Below, one piece after another: positions 20,849-30,307 of a DNA stretch of 45,277 bases (the stretch's first letter is position 1; every line of letters starts with the position of its first letter). Origin of the DNA: Candidatus Altimarinota bacterium. Lineage in GTDB: Bacteria > Patescibacteriota > Gracilibacteria > BD1-5 > UBA2023. The stretch covers positions 1 through 45,277 of the forward strand of contig JANQGT010000027.1 in the NCBI GenBank assembly GCA_028277205.1. The letters run 5' to 3'. The translations under genes and the position numbers were made by a program. The notes under the pieces were generated by a model. It ran no database searches. It had not been told where the DNA came from and saw nothing but the letters and a program-made list of their open reading frames with translations.

Positions 20849-22720
20849 CTACTGCGAGAGAAAATCCTCGAGGTACTCCTCGTCGCTCAGGGTCGGTGTA
20901 TCTCATCAGGAAATCGAGGATCCAAATACTTCTTCGAGTACCGCTTCACCGTCTTCGGCATCGGAGACGGGAGTGATCGGGAAGTTTCCCAATGTTTCCT
21001 CCGCGACTCCCTCGAGACTGATATTGAGGTCAAATTCATTTGGAACCATGAATGGAATGACCGGTACTGTCCATGAAAATTCGAAATCATACTCGGTCGT
21101 CCGATCGACGGTCGTCGCAACCAGTGTGGCTACACGGTCCCCATTATACTCTGCTACGAGATCGACACGGGCATTGTCGGCGACTCCGGTGATCGTAAAC
21201 TCCATGTCTTCCTCGTATTCGTAGAAAGCGAATGTCTGTACGGAGAAGTCAAACGCGCCTTTCACCCATCGAAGCGATGAGGAGATTTGCTCATCCGCAT
21301 TGAATGTAAACGAGTATTCGTCGGCATTCATGAGAAATTCAAAATTATTCATCTCGCGCATGTCGGGATGATAGATGTTTCCCGAGAGCTCCAGCATCTC
21401 ATCGTCGCGCATGAGAGCGAGTGAGACATATCCGTCAAATTCTTCACTTTTCGGCATGTCCAGGTACAATTCATACTGCTCTACGGATTCACGCCACAAA
21501 AGTCCGGGAATCGGCATTGGATCAGCATCCATGCTATCCTCTGCAAAGACGCGCTCGCCAAAGTATGATTCGGTCGTATCGTCGACTGCTCTCAAAAAGG
21601 CGGGATTTGTCATGAGAGGATTTCCCGATCTCGTCTTCATGACGGGCACGAAGATTGCCTCCTCCTCCAAAAGGTGAACGATCTCATCGGCATATCGGAG
21701 GTACTCGGCTGTATTTGCATCCATGAATGGCATGGCAAATTCGGATGCCATGGGATCCTGCATCGCTTCCATATCAAAGCGCAGGGCTCTTCCTTTCAGT
21801 GTCTCGATCGTATCCAGCATCGTCGTGATTTCGGTCGCCTCCGTGTCTCAGAGCGCACTCGTATCTATATCGTGTGTCATGTCGTCGAGACGGATGACGA
21901 TCTCGGATTTGATCTGCTGGACGAAAAGATCCATGGTGATGACTCCGCTCATCTCGGGCATATCCGGAAACGTCTCGGAGGGACGCGTATCAAATGTCAG
22001 GCGTGCTTCTACAGTTGCCTCCTGACGACCGGTCAAAAGCGAGAGCATACTCGTGTAGGTCTCGTACACGAGCGATATCTCGACTCCGTCCGTCTGGATG
22101 GAGAGATCCATATCCCCGGTTTCCTTGTAGTCGTTTTCCATGTAGGGCTGTACGTACTCATCCCATGCCGAGACAAATACGCTTTGTAGCTCGATCATGT
22201 GCGACTGTATATCCGCACGCTCCTCTGCAGAGAGACGAAAATCCTCCGGATCCTGCGCGTAGGATCGGGCACTTGAGAGGAGGGACTTATACTGTGAGAG
22301 CGGCTTTTTGAGCATGTTCAGATATTCGGAGCCGCTCATCGCGTATCAGAATCCTTCTTCGTATTGCCCTTCGATATCCCAGGAGATATCGGATTTCATA
22401 TGTGCGTATACCGTCTCGGTATTGTCCAGGATCGTCTCAAACATGCTTGTATAGTACACCTCTACGAGCGGAGCATCTTCGATTTGCTCCAGCATCTCAT
22501 CGAGACTGTTTTCCATAAATGCATATATGTCGTCTTCGAGCTCTAAAAGCTTTCTTGCAAGCCCGTCGGGGGCTGCTTCGATATACTCTTCTTGCGTATA
22601 TGAACTTGCGGGAGAGGTATAGTACATATCCGGTACTGGTGTCAGATCATTTGCAAATGCCGAACCAGCGGACGAGACGAATATCGCGCATGCCGCAATT
22701 GCGGCGACAACTCTTTTCAT
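20849..22720 (-). CDS. large secreted protein of unknown function
   Basis: This 623-residue exported protein has four TGA-Gly codons, two of them adjacent at 20903-20908, and ends at TAG. A clear signal peptide ends SSAGSAFA. The mature protein is acidic, poor in cysteine, and rich in Asp, Glu, Met and Tyr. It has helical stretches in the first half (ARKLLELEDDIYAFMENSLDEML) and beta-rich sequence after about residue 400 (VSLALMRDDEMLELSGNIYHP and similar). I recognise no family. Long, fast-diverging exported proteins like this are typical of CPR genomes and could be surface or host-contact factors, but nothing here proves that. The start at 22720 is set by the signal peptide. Confidence 0.75.
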
Positions 22721-22757
22721 AAAATGGGAATGGATAAAAAATAGCACGAACGTGCCC

Positions 22758-22785
22758 AGTATACTGCTGACAGCATAAGAAGCAA
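22758..22785 (-). promoter_or_regulatory. promoter of the large secreted protein gene
   Basis: On the minus strand TTGCTT, a 16-base spacer and TATACT lie in the 69-base gap upstream of the ATG at 22720. The likely transcript would begin with a small GCAC/GTGC hairpin and a run of Ts, which might act as a weak attenuator. Confidence 0.5.
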
Positions 22786-22789
22786 ACGA

Positions 22790-23470
22790 TTATTCCATAT
22801 CGCGCAGATCGATGGTACCCGGTCGCGAGAGGGCGCGCTCCCTCGCCTCATGCGCTTGCGTGTCATCTTCGCTGACTCGTCCCTGCAGGTGCTCGCGTAC
22901 GACTCCCTCCAGGACTTCGACGAGTTTTTCAAACGGTTCCGGCTCCGGTGGTGCTTCATGCGAGGCGACACTACTTGCCGCGGTCTGGATGATTTCCACG
23001 ATTTCTTTTGGTCTGCTCGCGTCAGAAAGGGTAAACTCGACTCACTCCGACTGCGTGCGAATGACGATGTCCGCACGGGAAAAGAGCATATCGAGCAGCC
23101 CCCCCTCGACGACGTCTATGCTTCCGACGTCTTCGTAGCCGATGTGCTGAGCGCGTTTTCGAAAAAAGCTCCAATCAAGATCGACGATACTGTCGCCTGT
23201 GATGATCCAAACATCATTGTACCAGTCGAAGACCCGATACATGAGAAACAAATACACGACTCAGAGATACAGTGAAAAATATCCGACGTTCGTGATCGAG
23301 CCAATGCCGATTATATTTTGATGGTATACGTAAAACGGCAGCAACACACCGAAAAACAACCCGATCGCCACGTCATCGAGGATGGAGAGCACGTGTCGAT
23401 GGCATACTCCCAGGATCTCCGCCGAGTCGGAAACGTATGACCGAAAGAACCAGAGATCGAAGCTATTCAT
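22790..23470 (-). CDS. membrane protein with bacterial PH-like domain
   Basis: A 226-residue protein with two TGA-Gly codons, ending at TAA. Two membrane helices (near VAIGLFFGVLLPFYVY and FSLYLGVVYLFLMYRVF) come first. A bacterial PH-like (membrane-flanked, PF03703-type) domain follows: YNDVWIITGDSIVDLDWSFFRKRAQHIGYEDVGSIDV and DIVIRTQSEGVEFTLSDASRPKEIVEII. The C-terminal 60 residues are charged and probably disordered or coiled. Such domains sit at the inner face of the membrane; the role is unknown. The start follows the stop of the lytic transglycosylase by a few bases (ATG 23470, or GTG 23473), so the two are one transcript. Confidence 0.75.
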
Positions 23471-23474
23471 CACG

Positions 23475-24362
23475 CTATTTCGACGAGTGAAGAGTGCGAA
23501 TCTCCCAAACTCACTCCGGGAGTCGATCCGAGAGGATCCAGGGATTCAAAAATTTTACCGAGGCGTATGAGAGTCCCAGATCACGTCCGAGTGTCGCGAT
23601 ATCGATCGGACCCTCTACCATGATCGTATGCGTTTCGGGCTTTGAAAACGGCTCGCCGAGCTCGTGCGCCTCGTAGAGAGTATCGCGATTTTCGAGGACG
23701 TATTTGATAGCGAGGATGCGAAAAATGTATCGGGACGTTTCTTCATTGAGATACAGGTCGTAGTATGAGTCGACGCCCTGCGCGTCGAGCGCGCGCTGCA
23801 GTCCGTTTTCCCCGCGATTGTACGCTGCTGCTGCGAGTGTCCAGTCATCGAATTTTTGATGCAGATCCGAGAGGTATGCAATGGCGGCGTCGGTCGCTTT
23901 TTCAAAATGAAATCGCTCATCGACGAACTCGTCCACCCGCAGTCCGTACCGTCGTGCCGTCTCGGGAATGAATTGCCATATGCCCCCTGCGCTCGCGCTC
24001 GAGACCGCCGTATTTATGAGAGCGCTTTCGGCGATGGCGAGGTATTTGAAATCATCGGGCACTCACGCTTGCGCGAGTTTTTTCTCTATATGTCAAAAGT
24101 AGAGCGGAAGGCGTTTGTGATAGAGACGTACCTGATAGGTGGCAAAATACGTGATGGAGAGCTCTCGCTCGAATTTTTCCCGATTGAAATAATGCTCGTC
24201 GCCAAACGGCACCGGCTCTCATGCAAACTCCACGCGCGCAAGCTCGACGATGTCTTCGGCATCCAGTCGCGACGGACCCAGCGCAATATCCGACAAAGCC
24301 CACACTCCCGCGATGACGACAGACGCGGCAATGAGACCGAAAAGAAGAAATCGCAGAGACAT
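23475..24362 (-). CDS. membrane-anchored lytic transglycosylase (SLT domain)
   Basis: A 295-residue protein with four TGA-Gly codons, ending at TAG. An N-terminal helix (FLLFGLIAASVVIAGVWAL) anchors it. The SLT goose-lysozyme fold has the catalytic Glu112 in YLAIAESAL, then SASAGGIWQFIPETARRYGL, and AAAAYNRGENGLQRAL (AYN motif). This MltD/Slt-like pattern cleaves peptidoglycan with 1,6-anhydro product. The C-terminal 50 residues (HTIMVEGPIDIATLGRDLGL) resemble the start of a LysM-type or linker segment. It could serve wall remodelling or passage of envelope machines such as pili. It leads a two-gene unit with the PH-like protein. Confidence 0.9.
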
Positions 24363-24387
24363 ATGGCTGATACAGTATGGATTTCGC

Positions 24388-24415
24388 AGTATATGTGAGA
24401 CGGGGAGTTTTTCAA
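24388..24415 (-). promoter_or_regulatory. promoter of the lytic transglycosylase unit
   Basis: On the minus strand TTGAAA, a 16-base spacer and TATACT. The -10 box ends 25 bases before the ATG at 24362. Confidence 0.65.
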
Positions 24416-24796
24416 AATATGTTGCCGAAATTCACGGTATATCCCGCTATCACGCATGGACAATCAAAACACCGCACGAAGCCCAAGATAACGAAGCAAT
24501 ACAATAGTCCGAAGCAAACGGATCTACGTCGAGGATCGTATGAACGATTTTGAAAACGAGGGCGAAAAAAGTCCGGGAAAATACGATACTGAAAACGCAT
24601 TTATAGCAGTGAACGTGATGACAATCGCGGACATGAAAATGCTGCATATTTTGCAGACTTTCGAAAAATCGCGCTCACGGATACGGTAGTACGCGGATGA
24701 TTCGGATGATTACTGCCTCGATACTCGCCGGCGGATAAACTGAGAATTTCCAGCAAAATATACCACCCCGCCGAAATGCACCGGACGCTCACGCAT

Positions 24797-24832
24797 AAAA
24801 TCTCAGAAGCATGCCAACGCATTATTCTGAGA
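24797..24832 (-). terminator. intrinsic terminator of the secE-nusG-greA unit
   Basis: Perfect eight-base inverted repeat TCTCAGAA/TTCTGAGA with an inner ATGC/GCAT stem. On the minus strand it is followed by TTTT. It lies 36 bases past the PAP2-like stop. Confidence 0.75.
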
Positions 24833-24867
24833 TCTCCTTTGGATTTGTATTTCAGTCCAGGCTCTCC

Positions 24868-25281
24868 CTACACGCTCATGCACGCTACGGCGACGGCGAT
24901 ACCCACCACACTCCCGACAAACGCTTCGTCCGGGAGGTGTCCTATCGATTCATTGAGTGCTCGGTCTTCAGAGTCCGAAAGGCTATTGAGAACGCGCGCA
25001 TGCAGACCCGCCTCAAATCGGACATTGATAGCATCATAGATGATGATCGCCGTGAATACGAGAGACACAGCGAAAATATCGCTCATAATGCCGTACTTTA
25101 TGCCGATTGCCGTCGAGAGACTCGTGACGAGCGCAGCATGGACGCTCGGCATTCCTCCGGAGCCGAGAGCTTGCGAGAGGGAAAAATTTTTCGCAAGCAG
25201 TCCGTACGCTCCCTTGAATATCACGGCGACGACCCATGCGATCGTCGGCACCAGGAGCAGATGATCGAAAAAAAATCCCAT
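24868..25281 (-). CDS. divergent PAP2-family membrane protein (DUF212)
   Basis: A 137-residue membrane protein with no in-frame TGA and a TAG stop. It matches the small DUF212/divergent PAP2 family, with SQALGSGGMPSVHAALVTSLSTAIG and DIFAVSLVFTAIIIYDAINVRFEAGLHA followed by a late ESIGHLPDEAFVGSVVGIAV. SGGMPSxHxA and GHxxxE correspond to parts of the PAP2 phosphatase signature. The family may act on lipid phosphates such as undecaprenyl-pyrophosphate, but no substrate is proven. The start at 25281 gives the usual family length; longer in-frame sequence upstream overlaps greA. It is the last gene of the secE-nusG-greA unit, 19 bases after greA. Confidence 0.85.
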   Translation of the reverse strand: MGFFFDHLLLVPTIAWVVAVIFKGAYGLLAKNFSLSQALGSGGMPSVHAALVTSLSTAIGIKYGIMSDIFAVSLVFTAIIIYDAINVRFEAGLHARVLNSLSDSEDRALNESIGHLPDEAFVGSVVGIAVAVACMSV

Positions 25282-25300
25282 GCGCAACTGAAGGATACTG

Positions 25301-25789
25301 CTATCAAATGGAGATGATCGAAACCTCCACTGTGCCCGATGGCGCCTTTCCTCGGACGGTCTCTCCCGCCTCATGACCCATGATGAGGCTTCCGATGGGG
25401 GATTCGTTTGAGAGTTTTGATTCAAATATATTCGACTCCGTGGATCCTACGATGCGAAATTCCTCGGGATCAAATTGCTTTTCTTCACTTGTTACTTGGA
25501 TTTTTACGATGCTGCCGATCGAGACGACGCTCTTTTTCTTGCTCTTTTTTTCGGCGTCGATTATCTCATAGTTTTTCAGGATTTCCTCGATCTCAAAGAT
25601 GCGGTGCTCTACTTGCGCTTGACGCTCGCGCGCTGCCTCGTACTCGGCGTTTTCGCTCAGATCACCGAAAGAAATCGCTTCTTTGAGTTGTTCGGCGACT
25701 TCCGCACGGGTTTGCTCTTTGAGCACTTGCAGCTCGTCTTGCAGCTGCGCGAGTCATTCTTTGGTGAGCTGGTGTTTTTTCGTCGCCAT
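25301..25789 (-). CDS. greA: transcription elongation factor GreA
   Basis: A 162-residue protein with TGA-Gly at codon 12 and again as the last codon before TAG. The N-terminal coiled coil has the catalytic tip sequence AISFGDLSENAEYEAARERQAQVEHRI, with the acidic D and E pair that reaches the polymerase active site. The C-terminal FKBP-like domain ends with SPIGSLIMGHEAGETVRGKAPSG. GreA rescues backtracked RNA polymerase by inducing transcript cleavage. It sits downstream of nusG, so two polymerase factors share one transcript. The N-terminal KKHQLTKEGLAQLQDEL is standard only if TGA is Gly. Confidence 0.96.
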
Positions 25790-25801
25790 ATTTTATGATG
25801 A

Positions 25802-26563
25802 TTATGGTGAAAGAAGTGCGGATTCGAGCCTATCGTAGGCGGTATCGATGACTTCGAATGCGAGTGTGGTACCGTCCCGAGAGATGAGAAAACGAACCGG
25901 GGAATTGCTTGCCGGTATTCTCGGATTGACGTATATCGTCGGATCTCCGAATACCGTCGTCGGATTTATATCGTAGCGGTCATCCGGGAGACCCAGTCCT
26001 CAGAGTACCTCTGAAATCTCAGCATCCACCGCCCATACGAAGAGTCCTCCACCCTGTGTGTCGGCGTACTGACTGTATCGCAGCCCTCCCGAGTCGAGTC
26101 CGAATATACCGAACTTTTCATCTTTTTCAAGAGTGAATGCAGTCGCTACTTTTTGAAATGTCATACTCGGAATCGCGATGCGCTTTTCGGATGTCGAGAT
26201 CGGCAAGAGTGCGGGTGTTTCTGATCATGTCTTTGATTCATCGAAATCATCAGAATCATCCGTATCTTCCATGTCTCTATCGCTACCGCTATCATCGTGA
26301 GCATCCGAGACGACAGTCGTGCCCCTGACGGGATTTTTTGCAGTTGTGCCCCTGTCGGGAGCATCGGCATGTTCGGATGTCTCGTCTTCGTGTTGCATTT
26401 TCGTCATCTGTCATGCCAGTCAGAAAATATCCGCATTTTCTCCCCATAGCTCTGTTTTCGCCGTGCGCCAAAAATCCGCATAAGAATCAAACGCAAGCGA
26501 CAGTCCGACATTGACGACGAAGAGCATCGCAAGGATGCCGATGAATACGGAGAAAAAGCGCAT
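25802..26563 (-). CDS. membrane-anchored or secreted protein of unknown function
   Basis: A 253-residue protein with four TGA-Gly codons, ending at TAA. An N-terminal helix (FFSVFIGILAMLFVVNVGLSLAF) is a signal anchor or signal peptide. Residues about 52-115 are a low-complexity linker rich in Asp, Ser, Glu and Thr. The rest looks globular (IAIPSMTFQKVATAFTLEKDEKFGIF, then GGGLFVWAVDAEISEVLG). No family is recognised. It lies between nusG (1-base gap) and greA, so it is expressed with transcription factors, although its topology places it in the envelope. Confidence 0.7.
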
Positions 26564-26564
26564 A

Positions 26565-27125
26565 CTACCGTGACTGGGATTTGACACTCGCAAAATCAAG
26601 CTCCACCGGCGTATCCCGTCAGAGGAGATTGACGTTTACTTTGACGAGACCTTTTGCTTCATTGACTTCGATGATTTTTCCCTCACTCTCCTCAAACGGT
26701 CACTTCGTCACGATCACCATATCACCGGGACGAAATCGAATTTCGTACTCCTCGCTCTTTTCCGTGAGGATTCCCTGCAGACGCTCGAGCTCTTCACCCT
26801 TGACCGGAACAGGAATAGTACCCGCCCCCAGAAAACCGGTGACATTCGGCGTATTGCGAACGATATACCAGCTCTCGTTCGTCACGACCATTTTCACGAG
26901 GATATATCCGGGAAATATATTTTTCTTGCGCGTTACTTTTGTGCCGCCGCTCCTGAGGGATACGCTGTCATGCGTCGGGACAAACACGTCCAGTATGGCA
27001 TCCTCGAGACCGAATGCCTCGCGACGCTGCATGATGGATTCTTTGACGGTTTCCTCCGTGCCGGATATCACGCGGATGACGTACCATTCCCCGCGCTCAT
27101 TACTGCCTGGACCGAGAGTGATCAT
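26565..27125 (-). CDS. nusG: transcription termination/antitermination protein NusG
   Basis: A 186-residue protein of usual length with two TGA-Gly codons, ending at TAG. The NGN domain has WYVIRVISGTEETVKESI, FVPTHDSV and RKKNIFPGYILVKMV, with NTPNVTGFLG at its end. The KOW domain has FRPGDMVIVTKGPFEESEGKIIEVN, in which the Gly after VTK is TGA. NusG bridges RNA polymerase with ribosome or Rho. The secE-nusG pair is a conserved bacterial order. The usual downstream rplK is absent, and an unknown envelope gene follows instead. Confidence 0.96.
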
Positions 27126-27147
27126 AGAGAAGATTTCAGAAAATCGG

Positions 27148-27600
27148 TTATTCGTCTGAGTCCGTCGTCTCCGACTCGGAAGCGACGGGAGATTCGGGAG
27201 TCGTCTCTGTCGAGACCTCGTCGCTTTCCGGGACTCATAGTGACTCGGTCGGCGTCTCCGGCGACTCTATGGCAGAGTCGCTGTCTTCGGATATTTCAGC
27301 ATCATCGACAGGTATTGCGTCCATATCAGTCGAAGTTTCAATATCAAGATCCTCAAAGTCAATCCCATCGAGACCCGATACTCCTGTGTCAGACTCCGAG
27401 AGGCTGGCTGCGGCATCGGGATTTACCAGCTCGCGAGTCTCCGAGAGTCCCGTCCCGAGAAGCGATCCGATGATAAACAGATAGATCGTCATCGCGACCA
27501 GGACGCTCAAAACGATGGAAAAATACGTGCGAGTCTCGGTGCGTGTCGGAAATACGACGTGATCAAATTCACGAAAAGACTCTCGAAAAAAACGAAACAT
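27148..27600 (-). CDS. secE: preprotein translocase subunit SecE with long acidic C-terminal tail
   Basis: A 150-residue protein with one TGA-Gly at 27235-27237, ending at TAA. Residues 1-50 are a normal single-helix SecE: MFRFFRESFREFDHVVFPTRTE, then the helix YFSIVLSVLVAMTIYLFIIGSLL. In ordinary bacteria the protein ends there. Here about 95 more residues follow, dominated by Asp, Glu, Ser and Thr (SESDTGVSGLDGIDFEDLDIE and similar), which would face the outside. The position directly before nusG supports the identity. The start may be ATG 27600 or ATG 27606. The tail keeps frame to a TAA only when TGA is Gly. Confidence 0.9.
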
Positions 27601-27625
27601 AGACATACAATAAAATCGCGAAAAA

Positions 27626-27653
27626 ATTATATAAATGTCCGATTCCAAGTCAA
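27626..27653 (-). promoter_or_regulatory. promoter of the secE-nusG unit
   Basis: On the minus strand TTGACT, a 16-base spacer and a perfect TATAAT. The leader to the ATG at 27600 would be about 20 bases, without a Shine-Dalgarno motif. Confidence 0.7.
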
Positions 27654-27827
27654 AAGAAAATACCGAAATCCAAAATATCCCTGCCGTCGCTGCATTTCAC
27701 CGTTTTTGAAAATCATGCTCTGCCATGAAAGATATTTCCAATACTCATCGGTCATGACTCATCATTGCTCGCATCGTTCGTTCCCGCAGTTTCGTGCTAT
27801 CTTCGCTGATTCGTCGTCTCAAGAACA

Positions 27828-28016
27828 ATGGCAAAATATCTCACCTCAAAAAGCGCCGTGTCTTGGGTAAATACTGTGGCGGATTTGCTGAGTTTTGTCT
27901 CGAGAACGCAGGACAATAAGCTAAACGATGATTTGCTTTTTCTCGCTTTGCATCTGCATCTGAAGTCCCGAGATCTGGATCGAGAGCAGCTAAAAAACAA
28001 GCTTTCGAACGTATAA
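27828..28016 (+). CDS. small hypothetical protein
   Basis: A 62-residue ORF ending at TAA with no TGA: a helix-prone N-half (SAVSWVNTVADLLSFVSR) and a charged C-half (SRDLDREQLKNKLSNV). The composition is protein-like, but there is no recognisable family, ribosome-binding site or strong promoter. It converges on the 453-residue gene and overlaps its 3' end by 27 bases. Confidence 0.4.
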   Translation: MAKYLTSKSAVSWVNTVADLLSFVSRTQDNKLNDDLLFLALHLHLKSRDLDREQLKNKLSNV

Positions 28017-29351
28017 CAGCGGCACGCTGATCATATACCTCGCTGCCGGTACGAGCGATACGGATGTCGGATCGGCTATATACCACGTGCGAGTTTTGGG
28101 AGTCCGCACCGCGATACGATCCATGGATCACTCACTCCACGGATGCGCGTATCTCAGACGGACAAATCGTACTTCATCCGAAAGCGTCGTGAGCGTTTTT
28201 TCGAGCGTTCAGCGATGCTCGACAGTGATCTCTCTGGCATGAAATAGCTCTCGCATGAGTACGGGAAAGAGATTGTCCCATGCAATTTTGACGTCTCATC
28301 AGAGGATGCCGGCACTCGTCATGTACGATCGCAGCAGCTCATGCATTTCCGCTATCGGCTCGCTTTGTATTGTTTCGATGTCAAAGATTCGCTCGCACCA
28401 TCATCGGCAAAGCCTGAGTATCTCGTCATACTCGGAATCGCATGCAAAGCACGTCTTTTGGAATTTGCACATACCAGAAAGGATGCGCCGTCCGCGATTT
28501 GCCAGTATGAAACACTCGCGACGATGCTCATCCGCGAGGGTATGACGAGGCTCGACACAGGGGGTAGGATCGACGATGCGTATCCGACATCCACTCCACC
28601 AAAAGCATGTCATGCTCCTCCCGTCAATCGAGACGTATTCGTCTCGCTGCCCACAAAAAAGCAGATCGGTATCCTCTATGTGAATGCGCGCGGGACGCTC
28701 TGGAAATAAAAAATACAAAGAAGGACGACTCCACTCATCATCGAAATGCCCGGGGACAAACAGGTATTGCACACCCGCACGTACCGGCGTGACGATATGC
28801 TCACCGGTTTCCCCGGTGCAAAATATGCGCCACAAAAGTGGCGCATCATCCCCGAAAAGCATCATGATATCTGCGACATCATACGTGTCATCGAGCCGAA
28901 AGCGCTGAAATTTTGTATCCACAAGATCCAGGCGGTGCATCAGGGTGCATATCGCACTGTTTCGGAGGCGAGCAGCGCATCGCAGTCGTATCAGGAGCGC
29001 CTCGCTTATCACTCGAAAATGGTTGGTTTTGAGGCTGTCGGGATTGCTGTTTTCGACTTCGTGAAATCCGCACAATGCAGCATAGCTCGCGAGCATGAGG
29101 CGCAGTCGAGCAGGCAGCGGCGATCACTCAAAGAGCGCCGTATCGCACACCCCGATCCAGTCTGAAAACAACCGAAAGAGTATCAGCTCTAGGATGCGTC
29201 GAAACTGCCCGCGCACTTCTTCTGTTTCGAATGCAAGCGATGCACATCGAAGCATGTCTGCATCGATTTCACCGGAGCGTCCGGAAAGTCCGCAAGACGT
29301 ATGTGCAGCCGGGACTTGGGATTTTTTTGTCTCTAAAACAGTGCTGTGCAT
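27990..29351 (-). CDS. cysteine-rich protein of unknown function
   Basis: A 453-residue frame with six TGA-Gly codons, two of them adjacent, ending at TAG. I recognise no family. It has about seventeen cysteines, unlike its neighbours, including the cluster CKFQKTCFACDSEYDEILRLC near residue 320, which could bind metal. There is no signal peptide or membrane helix, so it is probably cytoplasmic. The middle has beta-rich sequence (YLFVPGHFDDEW, PSLYFLFPERPARIHIED). The composition is protein-like and no other frame in the region is open as long. An in-frame GTG at 29375 is an alternative start. It may be a divergent housekeeping protein or an acquired gene. Confidence 0.6.
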
Positions 29352-29459
29352 AGAGGAGTAAAAGACTCAACACACCCTGAATTATCGAGCCGGGACTTTC
29401 GATCCGGTTCGAAATTTTCACGATGAAAATCGTATGCATCTCGGTACGACATAAAAACT

Positions 29460-29645
29460 CTAGTATGTATCAATATCAAGTAACAGCGATCGCGATACGA
29501 TTTTATAAAACAGCTCAAATATTTCGGGATCATCACCCAAATCTTCGAGCATGATGACGATGCCGTTGGCTGGAAACCAGTGGGGCGAGAGTCTGGAAAA
29601 CAGGTGCACGAGCGCGTCGTGTCTGGAGGCAGTATTGGTATGCAT
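29460..29645 (-). CDS. small hypothetical protein downstream of efp
   Basis: A 61-residue ORF ending at TAG, with a plausible folded sequence (ALVHLFSRLSPHWFPANGIVIMLEDLGDDPEIFELFYKIV). The frame extends to 29723 upstream, but the ATG at 29645 gives the most protein-like start. It follows efp by 82 bases on the same strand. Unknown function. Confidence 0.45.
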   Translation of the reverse strand: MHTNTASRHDALVHLFSRLSPHWFPANGIVIMLEDLGDDPEIFELFYKIVSRSLLLDIDTY

Positions 29646-29727
29646 GATGGATGGACGGTTTTGATTTTTATTTTGGGACGAAATGCCTTTTTGCAGTATC
29701 TCACACTTTGTCCGGAAAGACAACCGC

Positions 29728-30303
29728 CTACTCTTTCGCCCGTTCGAGGTATTCGCCCGTTTCGGTGTTTACCATGAGCTCGTCACCCGTCTCGATAAAT
29801 CCCGGCACTTTCAGCACGTAGCCGGTTTCGAGTGTCGCGTCCTTTGTCACGCGTCCGTCGGCGGTATTTCCCTTGACACCCGGCTCGGTCTCCGCCACCC
29901 GCAGCTTTACCTGCAGTGGCAGCACGATCCCGACAAATCGTCCGTCGTGCTCCTGGACATCCACGATCTGCCCCTCCGTCAGAAAGTCGCGTGCGTCCGC
30001 GATGTCTTCGGCGGTCAGCTCGATTTGTTCGTAGCTCTCTTGATTCATAAACGCATAGATACCCCCCGCCTCGTAGAGAAATTCCGCTTTTGATCGTTTG
30101 AGGATGATGTCTTCCAGTTTGTCCTCGCTGTCGTAGACTTCCTCTGCGATCGCGCCCGTGATGAGATTTTTCAGGCGCATCTGGACGAGGTAGCCCTTGC
30201 CGCGTCATTTGTTGGTGGATTTCAGCGTATGCTTTATGACACGAAAGATATCGTCGCCGATCGTGATGACAGTGCCCGTACGGGCGTAAAATGCGGTTTT
30301 CAT
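29728..30303 (-). CDS. efp: translation elongation factor P
   Basis: A 191-residue, three-domain EF-P with one TGA-Gly at codon 33, ending at TAG. Domain I has FRVIKHTLKSTNKGRGKGYLVQMRLKNL; the OB-like domains follow with YDSEDKLEDI, EAGGIYAFMNQESYEQIEL, and GDELMVNTETGEYLERA at the end. EF-P relieves ribosomes stalled on polyproline. The tip of the domain-I loop reads Lys32-Gly33(TGA)-Arg34-Gly35-Lys36. Position 34, modified Lys in E. coli and Arg in some other bacteria, is Arg here, but the loop is one residue longer so alignment is not certain. No modification enzyme is seen in the window. Confidence 0.95.
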
Positions 30304-30307
30304 GAGA

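Larger units (their letters stand above)
24363..24867. other. 505-base intergenic region
   Basis: It holds the promoter at 24388-24415 and the terminator at 24797-24832. Between them about 380 bases show no convincing gene. A 49-codon plus-strand ORF starts near 24541, and a 73-codon minus ORF (24601-24822) runs through the terminator hairpin. Neither resembles a known protein. A small RNA cannot be excluded. Confidence 0.5.

Noticed and set aside
24601-24822. 73-codon minus-strand open frame
   Set aside because: It runs through the strong terminator hairpin at 24797-24832 and has no protein-like composition.
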